Of a stretch of DNA of 64,000 bases, positions 25,811-39,400 are shown piece after piece. The position numbers and the translations under genes are program-made. How positions within the stretch are numbered: position 1 is the stretch's first letter; every line of letters starts with the position of its first letter. The notes under the pieces were generated by a model, which was given only the letters and a program-made list of their open reading frames with translations, made no database searches and had not been told where the DNA came from. Source of the stretch: Patiria pectinifera (lineage: Eukaryota > Echinodermata > Asteroidea > Valvatida > Asterinidae); the NCBI GenBank assembly GCA_029964075.1, contig CM057149.1, forward strand, positions 35,608,900 through 35,672,899, in the 5' to 3' direction.

Positions 25811-27241
25811 GGGAAATACGATTTACGTGCGCAATTTATACATTTTTTGCAATGAATCATTCATAACGGAAAGATTCCCATATACGAAGTTCACTCAACA
25901 CCCTGTGTACAAACCCTATGAGATTGGACTGAAAAATTCTAAGTGTTTTCTAAGAAAATGCTCATATTTTCTCACTGCTCAAATTGACTTTGATGACATG
26001 AAATTGCTATCTGGGGGCTTGTTAGTCGACATTTACCCGACTTTCCTCATCAGTGTTTCCAAACTTCTTTGTTGACAAACTTCAAATTCATTCAGTGAAA
26101 TATTGGTACAAATGTTTGCTATTTAACCTCTGTGATCGTGAACAGTTTCGTTTTCATGATATTTAATATGAAATTCGACAATGGTGGTGTCCGAAAATTG
26201 GGCACAAATCGGCTGAGTGTTCCTCAACATGGCGCACTTGAATCAATCTCGGAAAATTCCAAATTAACATTAATAATTTCTGTAAAGTTGATAAATTCTA
26301 ATAAACCAATATTTTCTCTACTTACATACATGATGATGTACCCAAATAAAAGTTTGTCAGTAAATTATTTTCTATTTTGGGGGGGACATTTTCAAAGGGT
26401 TCACTGTGCACTTCGAAATAAAATCGGAAAATCGCGCCAAAATAAATTTTTCTTCTAACTTTGTAATGGGAAGGTAAACTTGTGATTTATGAACGAAAGT
26501 ATTTAGAACTTGATGAAATTTCACTTTCTGTATGGCCTGTCATTCAGTATTGATCAAAAGTGCGCTCGCATGCATGCACTTTTGACCTATACTGAAACCA
26601 ACAACATGTAGGTCTATGTGTATGTTGTAGATAGAAGGCAGGGGTTTTTTTTTACGGAAAAGTTTTGGGGCAAAGCGAAAATGAAGACGACAAAATGCAA
26701 CATGACAATAAAGATGGATGATCATCACGATGAACAGTGAACATGCAAAACTGCATTGATACCAACTGCAAAACACGCTAGTCCTACTGCGTGGACCTGT
26801 TCAAATTACCAAAAAATTATGTCATTAGAATTAAGAGAAATCTTTTTAGGTTGAAAAAGTCATTTCGGAATGATTAAAAACACCCTTGACTCTGATTTGA
26901 TCAGAACTGAATGTGAAAACAGGGTAAAAAAAACACACCTAAAAATCTGTCCATGTGTACATGTACCAAACACCTCCAATATTTTTTTAATACATGTATA
27001 AGATTTAGTTCTATTCAAACAAACAAATGCTTTGTGTTTCCTATTCATTTTCGGTTAATTGTGTACCATACTATGCAGCTTTTTCCCATTTAGATAAATT
27101 GTGAGTGTGTGGTTATTATTACCGGTTTAACAAATCAATCATTAACCAACCAAATTGCATGTGATTGCAATGTGGAACTTTCAAATATAATCTAAAACTG
27201 AACATTAAGTATACATGGCAAGCACCTCCTTACAATACTAG
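25811..27241. other. Intergenic or upstream intron, no recognised exon
   Basis: AT-rich sequence without a convincing exon. It probably includes the upstream intron or the 5' region of the gene whose first recognised exon starts at 27242. Confidence 0.4.
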
Positions 27242-27414
27242 CTGAAGCCCCTTTAAAGTTGGGACCCATGGCTGTATCCTTGTCGTCAAGGAATGACGGA
27301 GACTCACAAGAGCCGTTAGTCATCACCGCCTGCACGTACTGGCCAGGCAAGGCCCTGTTCACCCACGTCAACATCGGTCCAATTCCAGTTGCTGCAGTGC
27401 TTCCGAGGGGAACG
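27242..27414 (+). CDS. Gene 3, candidate upstream exon
   Basis: The acceptor ATACTAG and the donor ACG|GTGCGT bound a frame encoding LKLGPMAVSLSSRNDGDSQE and PGKALFTHVNIGPIPVAAVL. Codon use is GC-rich like the later exons. It is entered in phase 1 and left in phase 0, which fits the next exon if that begins at 30087. The pyrimidine tract is only moderate, so it could belong to a different transcript. Confidence 0.6.
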
Positions 27415-30400
27415 GTGCGTTTGCCACGGTATAACCCAGGCTTTGAAAACGCGTAGCTGCCAAATCAGCCACAAAAACTTGGATTATACTATATTTACTG
27501 TGACCGGATTGTACCATAGCTGGGTGTTGGATGGTTCGTTGCGATAGAAATCTTGAGGTGTTTGTTCCAGCAAATCAGATGTTTCCATCGGACAACATAT
27601 TGTAATTTTGTGGCTGGCAAGGAGCTGTCATAAATTGTACTTTGGAGCTAATATTGTATGAAATGCAGTTAATCGATGAAAGTAAGTGAGTGGAGTGTTA
27701 TTCTTTGTTTGTTGTTTAAAAAATAAGCAGAAACTAAGAAAAGTACTCTCCAGACGTTATGAGGCCTGGCATGAGAAAACCTTTTGTGTATTTACAACAT
27801 GTACTAACCCTAACCAAACTCAAACCATCAAAGTTCAAAGTTGTTGGGATAGGTACAGTACCCCTAAACTGATGGTCTTTTACACTGGGGTTGACATACC
27901 TCCAGAAACTAAGTCCAACAGTGTGCGTGTACAATTTCCCATGTGGGTGTTGGAATTTGCCAGAATGGGTATGCTTCCTAGTAAATTAGGCTGGGGAGTT
28001 AGGGTTAATGTTACTAAATAAAAAAAAAACCGAACGCCCTCTGTGGTACCTGCAACTCATTCGCTCCGAATTTAGAGCACTTAATGACAAAAAAGGCTAA
28101 GTTCCTAGAAATTATTTAATATTCAGATATGTAAGTTTATTTTGAATCATGGAATATTAAATTTTACTAGAAAAAGCATAAGGCATCACCAAAACGGCAC
28201 GTAAAACAACTCACAAACAACTTCTTCAAAATCCATCCCTCGCTTTGGGTGATCTGGGCAGATAAGCCATGTATACGTACCAAGTCCATCAAATTCCACC
28301 AGCACCAGTCATGCCAGTGATGGATTTCAACTGATCGGGTCCTGAAGCATTATGTGAAGCAGAGTGAGTGGTGGATTTTGATGGACACGGTCCCCTACTT
28401 AGTAAAACTAAGTAGGGAGTTAAGGTTAATTTTTTTCATTTCTATAGATTTTCACTTCACAAGAATTTCCAAAAGTAGTAAAACTGATTGGGTAGAAGTT
28501 TCAGCAAAAGAATTCAATGGTTGTCTGATCATAAGGTCGTTGACTTACTTTATCATTGTTAAACAGGTTTGAATGAAACTTTTCGTTTTGTTCTCTTATT
28601 TTTTAATGTGGTTGAAAGTAACAATGAAAATTACGTAAGATGGCGTGGGGCTTCTGCTGTTGTTCAGCAGGTCTGATCTCTGTCACATCAATCACTCGGA
28701 AGCAACTTGACGTAATATGAAACTTCATTGTTCATTTGGAATCTTCGACTTGAAAGTCATCAATCATTTGACAGTGTACGTCACTAACGTCAGCATACGT
28801 GAAAAGTTATCATGCCAGGTACTGCACGGTTTCTGTTTCACTCTCACGATGGAGAATTCATATGAAAAGACCTGATCAAACTGAACTGTCTCAGTTTGTT
28901 GCATTGTGACTCAAGCTTCCGACATGTCGTCGTGCCGGGGAGCTTTCCAGTTCGTCTCCTTTTTTAGGCGGATTCGATCTTTTGTGAGGAATGTTTTTCA
29001 GAGGAGAACCAGAGGGCGTGAGTTGTCTTGTCTTGCACTTTTTCGGGAAGCCTAGCTAAGGCTTTTTTTCCACTTCTGTTTTGATAACGTAAATGTACAT
29101 GTACATTTTTTTAACTCTCTGTTCAGTTGATTCAGTGTAGCATAGAAAGCTGCTATCTGTGATTTTTTTTTTTTTGGAATTTAGAAATTGAACTTCTTGA
29201 AATTTAGCAATGACCATGCTGTAAGTTGTTAATCACGGTTCTTGTTGCTGTATTCAGGGTCATTAATCATTCTGCATGTACAGGATTTCCTGAGGTTTTT
29301 TTTTAATGCTGATTTACTTTTCTTGTATGTCACCAATTTCCTGCCAAAAATGGCAGAGCCCACTTTGATCTGTGTTTGTCAGATTTGAACCAGCCAGTCA
29401 ACGCTGGCAAGATGTTTTCCTCACAAAGTACTGGTCAGAAAGGAGTAACAGTGCTTATCCCTAACCCTGCTGAATCCAACAGGATCCAACTATGTCATAT
29501 ACCCGATGGAGCCTGTTGGATTGAGCAGTTAACCCCTTGTGTACATTCCTGATGCAAAATGTTGGATTCAGCAGGCAACTGAACCGCATTATAACGCCAA
29601 GTTGGACTCCGTTGGATTCAGCAGACAACTGAAAATAAGGCACAAGTGGCTGGAGCAGGAAACTCCGGTTGGACTCTGTTGGATTTAGCAGGGTAGTCGT
29701 TGGTCGTGGGTGGTCAGGTTGGCGTAGCGGTACTTTCCTCGCCTTCCACCGCTGTGACCCGGGTTCGAATCCCGCCTGGGCCAATATGTGGATTGGGTTT
29801 TCAGTCCCTACCTGATTCCGTGGGTTTTCCCCAGAATATTCTTCTGGGCTTTTCCTTCCACCTCTAAAACTGTAATTTCTTCTCATTGTCTTCTCTCCAC
29901 AGGTGTTTTCAGGCTTCCGATCTACAGTGCCCTGGGACGCTTTTGAGGAGTGCTTGGTTTCATTACCAGAAATGATTAATAATAATAATAATAACTACTG
30001 GGGGTATTTGTTCAAGGTAAAACAGATTAAAAAAAATTGATAATAAAAAATTGTTTTCCTTCCCATGTTTTGTAGCAACTCGTCAGACTGGTGCACCAAT
30101 GGTGCTGACCATGTCCACAACAGAGCAGGCATTGTTGCTTGAGGACGGTGGAGGGACGCAGGATACCACGCGAGTTCCATACGATAATGATGGCGAGTCA
30201 TCCTCAGTTAGTTCCTCCAGGCCCGACTCTCTCAACCTGGATGGGTGGTGCGTGGTGTCGGAGTCGGCCTTGACTAAGGAAATGCTGCAGCATCTCAGCA
30301 GGCCTGATGAGGTGAGAGTCTAGTGGGGAGAATGTTTCTCCAAGCTTTTGATCGGGGAGGGGTTGGGATAGCCTTGGTTCAAGAATTATCTTACTCTGCA

Positions 30401-33400
30401 ATTCGGGTGATTCACAATGCAGTGAGCCACCAAGAGTTTGTCATGGAGAGTTCATTTTGTAAGTTCAGGGTTGACAAAACATGGCCCATTTGAATGAGTG
30501 TCAGTAGACAACTTGAGCTAATATGTTATAAATTTGGGCATAGCGTTCTGCCGCCTTACAAAAAACACCATATTGATTAAAAAAAACAAGAAAAGCGCAA
30601 ACACATACTGGAATCATACGCTTACGAAACTACTGACCGGAAAAACGAACAATTTCAAGTGTCTTGCACTGCAAATTTGTCGACCATTTCCCACAATTCA
30701 CTGGGAAAAATGAACTCTACGTGGCAAACTCTTGGTGGCGCACTGCATTGTGAATCGCCCGAATTGAATCTGGTACCAATTCCGGATAAGCAGGTACAGT
30801 ACAGTTCCTGAGGCAGTATTTGAGGCTATCAACGAGATGAACCAAATCTACTCTAGGGACCATGGCACTTTGGAACTTTAATATTATCTGCTTTGAGTAC
30901 GACAGTGTCGGCTATGCACTGGTTCCCATCCTTAACTTTGGCCATTGTAGTGCGCACAGCGGGAACCAGTGTAACATATGGCTGCCATGCAAACGCATGT
31001 GCTTTCACCATACCAGCGTAGTGCTGATCACATTGGGGGAAAAACAAAAGAGGTTTCCTTCTGAAAATATTGATTGTAAGCATGGAGGGTATGAAGCAAA
31101 AACAAGCAAATACGGACAACGGAAATGTTATGACAAGCTTTTTTGGTGAAAAAAGTTGTCCAGAAGCATATTTGTGAAGACAAAAAAGACCTGGTTTTTG
31201 TTGCCGATAAAAAAACGTGGACAATCCTATGACTTTCGTCACGCAAGTGTTTTGTTCACGGCAATTTGGGCTCATTCATACATTTTCACAAAGTTTGTAA
31301 AAATTTTTAAATAAATTTATTGATTTTACTGTCATGCAAAATAAAAATTAAATTAATCCACGAACCTACGTACGGCCATTTTTTTTTCGGTCGGTCGAGT
31401 TTTATACTGGAAACACAACATTTTTTTGGGGGCCCTACAAGCTGATGTAGAACAAATTCTCACGGACGGTGTACATACATGTATACCATTACCACATTTC
31501 ACATGAATCTATTTATATAAGTACTTTGAACTTAAAAAAAAATGTGAGTGGAGTAACTTCCTACTTGTGAGTGGAGTAACTCTACTTGATTTCTAAAAAT
31601 ACTTGACCTCTCTCGTGACCCTTACCCTTTCCTGTCCTTAATTGGGGTTTGTCGACCTGTGCAGAGCACAGACAAGCGACCATCAGTTACCTCATCGTTT
31701 ATGGGAATAAAAGGAAAGGGATTATTGTTGGTCATTCATCGATTGATGCGCAAGACTTTGACCTGGCATCACCCGTAGAAAGCAAAATTGTTTTGTCCCA
31801 TTTGTTGTCAAAATTGTGAAGACTTTCCCATATACTCCACTCATGATAGTGTTTAAGTTACACAACATTAAACAAAACAAGTTCTTGACTGTTTATTTAT
31901 TTAAGAAACAAAATATTATGTCAAGTTTAACTTCCCGATTAAAGCTCCTTTGTGTGTAGTAACTTTGTTTTGCGGTCATTGCTCCTTACCTTATGATGCT
32001 CCGAGAAGTTTCTGTTCCATTTGCTAAATAAACTTTTCATGTGAATCTGTGGCAATGAATCCTCTTAAATGAAGTCAAAAACTTCTTTATAAAAAACAAA
32101 AATTACCCCCCCCCCAAAAAAATCCCCAAAACACTCACTTGTTTTTCTGAAGTACGCATTGTAGTGATTGAAACTGGATACATTACACACGGGTGTACAC
32201 AATTTCATAAATGGGCTAGAGTTTTTAAAACCATTATTGGAATAGTAAATAACAAAAAATAGAGTCGGTGTAGAGCATTGAATGTTTATCATGTTTATAC
32301 AACTACTTTCAACTCTGCGGTTATGCGTTTTGAGTTCCTCAACAAATCAAGGATGTACAATGACGTACAGGTACGGGTACAGCACATTATTACAAGCTGC
32401 AGGAAGTGAGCTCACCGCTGTACCGGGAAGCAATAAGCTCCTCGGGGAAATCTCCCTTGAGAACAAAAAATATATTCTGTTTCATTTTCTAATGGATTGG
32501 ATATTTACTCAATTTTGTCATTCTACATGTACTTGCTGAAATTAGTCATTTTCACAGTGCTGCCTTGTACACAAACATGTTGGTTAAAGGGGCACTGTTG
32601 TCGAGAATCACCTTTTTGGGCTCTAAAACGCCTCTGTCACAAAATGATAATATTTGGAAAGATTGTTAAGGTTAGTAAAAGAAAAGCGTTTTTAAAGTAC
32701 ATGTACTAAATTTTGGTTATCTCCAGATAAAAGTGCACCTTTGCCCAAGCTATGTAAATATGCAGTGTTTCCATGGTTTCACATGTGTGAAAAAAATGTT
32801 GATATGTCCTGTATCTAATTTACCCCAACTTCTAACTTTTGCCCTAACTTCCAACCAATTTTGCAGGAAACCCCCTGAATCCTTCATAATCGCAAATGTT
32901 ACAGGAACCTTCTTTGTGCATTGGTAATGGGGCATCAAGCCTCATGTAAAGCAACAGTGGCTTGGCTGTACCTTCCTGGATCCAACAAAGTCCTCCACTG
33001 TGAGGAACCTAATGGCAGACTCTTTGTACCTACCAAAGTTCAAGGGGCATCAAGCCTCCATCATGTAAAGTAACAGTGGCTTGGCTGTACCTTCCTCAAT
33101 CCTACAAAATCCTCCACTGTGCAGGAACCCAATGGCACACTCTTTGTACCTACCAAGTTTCAAGGTGCATCAAGTCCCATGTAAAATAACAGTGGACTGG
33201 CTCTACCTTCCTCAATCCTACAAAATCCTCCACTGTGCAGGAACCCAATGACACACTCTTTGTACCTACCAAGTTTCAAGGGGCATCATGTCCCATGTAC
33301 AGCAACAGTGGACTGGCTGTACCTTCCTCAATCCTACACAATCCTCCACTGTGCAGGAACCCAATGACACACTCTTTGTACCTTCCAAGTTTTAAGGGGC

Positions 33401-36400
33401 ATCAAGCCTCAAGTAAAGTAATAGTGGATTGGCTATATTATCCTCAATCCTACAAAATCCTCCAAAACTGCCTGGTGGATTTTCAACGCTCTGGGATCCT
33501 AAAGGGTTAACCCTAACCGAACTCAACCCATCAAAGTTCAACAGCAGGTTTTGTTTAAATCTGTTGGGATAGGTACAGTACCCCTAAACTGATGGTCTTT
33601 TACACTGGGGTTGGAATACCTCCAGAAACTAAGTCCAACAGTGTGTGTGTACAATTTCACATGTGGGTGTTGGAATTTGCCAGAATGGGTATGGTTCCTA
33701 GTAAATTAGGCTGGGGAGTTAGGGTTAAAGGATCAAAAAGTTTACAATTGTTGCACAAAGTCTCACATCTGAGACGTTAACGAAGTATCACAGCTTTATC
33801 CTGTCTGAAGCATTGTCTGGAGCCTCCTCCTTAAATTTCTTGACATTCACAATAGGCGCACATATGTAGAAAACCGATAAACTCTACTCGGCGCCGATTC
33901 CTTCAATGTTGGGGAATGATTCAACCGTTGCCACACAGGGGACCTGTTTGTCAGGATGCGACGGGCAGGAACAAGTCAAAAGTTGACACTAATATGTTTC
34001 AGGCACCACCAACATTGCTTTATTTGAAAGAAAAAATATGTGAGAGAGACGTGCTTGATTTTTTTTTTTTTTAGTACAGTCTTCCGTTTTTGGCCAGTTT
34101 GTAATTATAGTATCGGACGTCACATGCATGTACAATGTTCAAGATCGGCCAAAGAAAGATCTTTGGGTTTGATAGGTATGATTCAACACTTTTGGAACAA
34201 AAGTCGTTTACTTGCATCAGGGCAATTCCACGGTAACGGAAGGACGTTTTCACTCATTAAACAAAATTTCAAATGTGTGTATCACAGACACTGTTCATAG
34301 TTACAGCAAACAAATGTCACAAATGTATTGCTATAATGCTACTTTCATTTTCCACACTTTTGGGGGGCATGAATGCCTCTCGTTTATGAATTATAAATAT
34401 TAATGAGGTCGGTAACGGAAGGACGGTAAAACGGACAAGGGTTTTCCAACTTACTCGCGTTTTGCAAAAACTCTGTGAATTTTATGGGGCAATTATATTT
34501 TAAAGGTAGGAAATGGAATCCCTGAAGCTTTATCTATACTATACCGCCTTTCATTTGACTTTAAGTGTTTCGGTTATATAATTACAACGTTTTAAGCAGA
34601 TTATAATTTGGTAACGGAAGGACGGTAACGGAAGGACAAAAGGTTTACTCAATTATAGCATAAACAAAATGTGAATTTACACTATTATGCAAGTGAAACA
34701 AATTGCCTAAATGTGTAACTGAATGTGAAATCAACAATATGCAGACCTGGCATAAATAATTATACCCAAGAAACTATTGAGATAAAGATAGAAGACTGCT
34801 AATTAATGATAACAAAAGAAAACAAAAACAACCCAAAACACAAAATTCACGAACACAGGACTACTACAGAAATAGACTTCAAACCCATCACCTCAATCCT
34901 TAAAAGTTTAAATACACAATATTTGAACTCTTGAGTATATTGGTTACATGTTCACCAACAACTTTTAATAATAATACCGGTAGGTTCAAAGGTTTACCTA
35001 AAGGGTGGGGCGACCAGCCTACATGTACATTTAAGGTCAAAACATCTACCGGTAGAACTGATGGCTTCAGTTAGGTGTTGCTTTTAATTGAACTCTAAAA
35101 TCAATGTTTGAAATCAAATTACAATGATTTAGAGTAGTAACAATTAATGTATAAACATCCAAACTGAACTTGGGCATAATTTGTCAAAGACTGCACCTCA
35201 CATGTCTTACACATGTAAATTGAATGAAAGTGCCCCAAAGTACCGGTACTTTCTGCCATCTCATTTTTGACTTAATTTGCTTCTGGAATGGCTTCACAGA
35301 ATTTGTATCTTTCTCTATTGTCCATGAATGCTGATGGCAGCAACTTTATGTTTTCATTTTCTGCAACAACTCCATACATGTACAAGTACTGGTACATCGG
35401 CATATATGTACATGTACATTGTACATGTTGTACATGCCTGTGCCTTCAAATTGTAATAAACACCTTGCCCTGCTTATCCCGCTTTTGTGAAGGTGGGTCA
35501 CATGAATGTCCTTTCAATGCTCATTATACCTGCATGTATTTGCAGTGATTTTCATTATTCAAACATGAGCGCAAATGTCGTAACACTTGATAAAAATATG
35601 ATTTTTCCTTCCGTTACCGTCCTTCCGTTACCAATTTGGTAACGGAAGGACGTGATTTAATTAATTGTAATTAAAAAACGAGAAGTACAGCAGTGTCAGT
35701 TATAATGTCATATTGAAGGCCTACCTAAACTTGCTTTGCACAATAACTTTCAATGCATTCATACTGCAAGTTTTAAAAATAAATTTAAAATATGTATTTT
35801 TTCGGTAACGGAAGGACATTTTCGAAGGCTGAAATATTAGAAGTCACTGAAGCGAAACAAATTACGCAAAATGTTAAAAACAAGTTTTAGTCGGTTTTTC
35901 AAGACCAATACTTCCTCATGACAGAAACTGATGGCATTAGTGCATATTTTTGTGTGTCTATTGGTAGAATACTTTCATATCACTATTAATCACATTTTTA
36001 GGATTAAAACAGGATTATTACATAATCCTAGTTTTGGTACCAAAATGTATAAAAAATTAAATTCCGACTTCAAATCTTGAAAATATAGACTTTTAGCTTT
36101 CATTTGATGCCAAATTTGTTTAAATCACATGTATTTGAATTTTTTGGTGTCATGTCCACTTTGGTGTGGAATTGCCCATCAGCTTCAGCTTTTAAACATG
36201 ATTATTAATTACATCATAGTCAAAGAAAGATTTCACCGTTGAAGAAGCAGAATAGAATACACCCCCCTCCCCAGGGCTTTATTGCATAAGGTTGACCCAG
36301 ATTATCATTACCTCTAACCCCTTGGCCTTTTTCGGCTAGGAACAGTGTTGTAGTCGAGTACTTTTTTTCCGAGTATCGAGTACTGCCGAGTACTTAGGTT

Positions 36401-39400
36401 GCCGAGCACGAGTACGAGTACTTGTACCTCCAAGTACAAGAACGGGTCTCCGAGTACGAGTAATTGTACTTCCGAGTACGAGTACGAGTATTTGTATTTT
36501 CGAGTACGAGTACTAGTACTCGCATTTCCGAATACGACCATATGGCAAATGGTTCCCTATGCGTAATTAGCCCAGGCCCAGTCAGACCGATATACAGACC
36601 CACTCACAGCTAGCTGTTAAATGTGTTTGTCCGGACTTGCACAGAGAAAAATCAGGAAATCTTGATTTCTCCACAAGCCAATCAATTTCAAACTGAACGT
36701 ATCGATAAAATAAGGCCATGGTAAGTGAAGCTATAACATTTCCCCCCTCCGAGTACTGCTATTCGAGTACGAGTTAAAGATCGAGTAGAATTTCGACATG
36801 TCAAGTACAAGTACTTTGCTGCCCGAGTACGAGTACCGTCATTTTGAATACGAGTACTTTGACATTCGAGTACGAGTACGAGTACTCCAAAAAAAGACTG
36901 CGCAATAGTCGTAGCCTTGTTGCCATTTTGTGATTGGACAATTAACGACGTTGAAGTACATGTACGCAAGTACGACGTACGGTACCATGTACACGTACGG
37001 GCGCCGCATGTACATGTTCATCGTACAAGACCAGATTCTGCAGGTTTTCTGTGACACATTTCGTTCACATAGTGATACATCAGAAAGGGGGAAAGGAAAA
37101 ACTTTATCGTTTCACATTAATTTTATTAATTTTATGTACATATTATGCGTATTAAATTGATCCCTGCTTTTCTTTTCAATCATTGTTTTAATTTTAAAAT
37201 AGTTAAAAAGATTTTTAAAAATCCTCCTTAATATAAGTAAAAAGGACTGATGATGCGACCGGAAGAACTAATTACTTAACACTTCAATTCCGTATTCACT
37301 TTCATGCATTTATGGGGGTGTGTCTAAACGATCTCAAGATGTAATTATAGATCATTTGATGTTCATTTATGAAATGTTCATTATGAAAACAGACCGTCAC
37401 TAAAATGATTCTGAAAGTATTGTATACTGAGTGCGGATCCCGGGTGCGTAGGCAGCGCTACTTGTGACCGCGCTGCTTGCAGCTACTTGCACTGGAGATA
37501 TGAAGACACCATCAAACGAATGTCGTTCATCGTCCAATCACAAAATGGCAACAAGGCTACGACTATTGCGCAGTCGAAAAAGTACTCGAGTAGTACTCGA
37601 GTACGAGTACCGAGTACGAGTACTACAACACTGGCTAGGAACCATCCTCAATCCTGCAAAACCCTTCAGTATTGGATTCAGCCTCCATCCTCCATTGCCT
37701 CAATCCTTCAAAATCCTCCAACAATCACTGTTAATGGGTTGAGGCAGTGCCGATGACATTCAGAGGCAGTGCGGATGCTATCGAGCATAATGCAAGGCTC
37801 AGTTATGTATGGCTGAACATAAACAATGCTGGGTACAGCTTACGAACTCGACACAATGCATCCTCCAAAATCAACCGACACTTTTTTTGCCATTCAGCCT
37901 CAACCCTCAAAAATCTTCCAAAACCGCCCGGAGGATTGAGGAAGATTGAGGAGGGTTAGGGTTAATTAGGTGATTTCTCACGATCATGATATAATGATTG
38001 ATCTTCTTTTCATCTTTTTGTCACTTTTGGCAGATCGCCAGCCTGGCAGCATCCTATCTGACTAGACAGCTGTTTTCTATTCTGGAAGACATTCTAGACC
38101 AAAGTGTGGTGGACCAAATCTTCAAGGCAGTGCAGGTACAAAAAGATCACGCGGTCCAAAGATTTTCTTTGAAGGCGGTCTAAGCACAACTGCTAACCCT
38201 AACCCCCACGGGGTATTCACTAGGCACCCTGCCAAATGCAACAGTATGCAGTGCCAGCCTTGGTACCAAGTACCTACCCTGCCAAATGCAACGGAATGCA
38301 GGCATGGAATGCATGCAGATCTGGACACTGCTAAATGCAACAACTTGCAACAACTTCTTACCATTGGTGCATCCTGTTGCATTTGGCAGGGTTAACGCCA
38401 AATAATGATTTTCTCTTTTCCATACCACAGTGTACAGAGGGATCTATAGGCAGAATGAGAGGTTTTAGGCGGAAGTTGTCATAAAAACTTTCTTCGATAT
38501 GAAATTGTGTCCACACAATGAAATTGTGTGCAGAAATGCACAACCCAATTATCTTCAAACCGACTTTGCCTTGCACAATATTTACCCTTATCTAGGCCAG
38601 CTGCTGGCTCTTTCCTACACTATTTAACTATTTTAATTGCAACATATATTTGTCCAGCCCCCACACAAGCAATCAAGTTGTAAATTCACGACTTTTTAAT
38701 ATTTATCACAGTGTAACTTAAATACTTTATTTTTATGTCGATTGTAATTGTAATCCGCATTTGAAGACCCTCTTTTAGGAAAACTAAATCATCACGCAAA
38801 AGGGTAGTGAGAATTTACTAGTAAATTTTCAAAAAGTTCACAAAATGCAAAATTTGATAATTGTTATCTTATTACTCTTTGAAAATGTAAAAAATTGATT
38901 CCAAACATCTAAGACTAATTTTTTTCCTTTGAGCAAACTCAAATCACCGGCTGGCCTGCCTTCTACAAAAAAAATTTAAAGGTGGTTAATTGCCGTAGCT
39001 GCAATTTTGGAATTGGACCATTGTGCAAATCACAAGTCACACATAACTGTTACCCTCGATTGTCCGCTTTGCTGATGGCAATCTTGTCGTCAAGACCAGT
39101 TTGATTGGGAGTTTGTTGTCCCAATTCAGGAAGTCAGCGAGAATGACGAGAAGATCCTGAGAAATTTCATCGCCGAGCTGAACGAGGAGCAGGATCACGA
39201 GCAGCGCCTCAGCCACAATGACAACGAGGACGGGAGCAGTGAGAAGGCAAGGGAGCGACACTGTCCCACGGCGGTCATCAAGGTCCTGCTGGATCTTCTT
39301 AGGTTCTCACCGGTGAGTATAACTGATATATTTGAAAAGGTCTCACAGTTCAGTACACATGCTTCCTTACGGGCTCCATGCGCCAACAAGAGAGGGCGCT

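Noticed and set aside
29712..29786. Functional tRNA gene
   Set aside because: Boxes A and B are intact, but a 200-bp SINE body and AAT tail follow directly, so it is a SINE head.
30862..31275. Overlapping frames of 95 to 140 codons within a gene 3 intron
   Set aside because: There are no flanking splice sites in suitable phase, no domain and no codon bias, so chance open frames.
36314..37057. Minus-strand proteins rich in RTRKYKYSYS-type text
   Set aside because: They are translations of the GAGTAC hexamer satellite inside the hAT element.
37601..37971. A larger TTAA element containing the hAT at 36343
   Set aside because: The right side ends GGGTTAGGGTTAA near 37970, but no convincing left end could be fixed near 36310.
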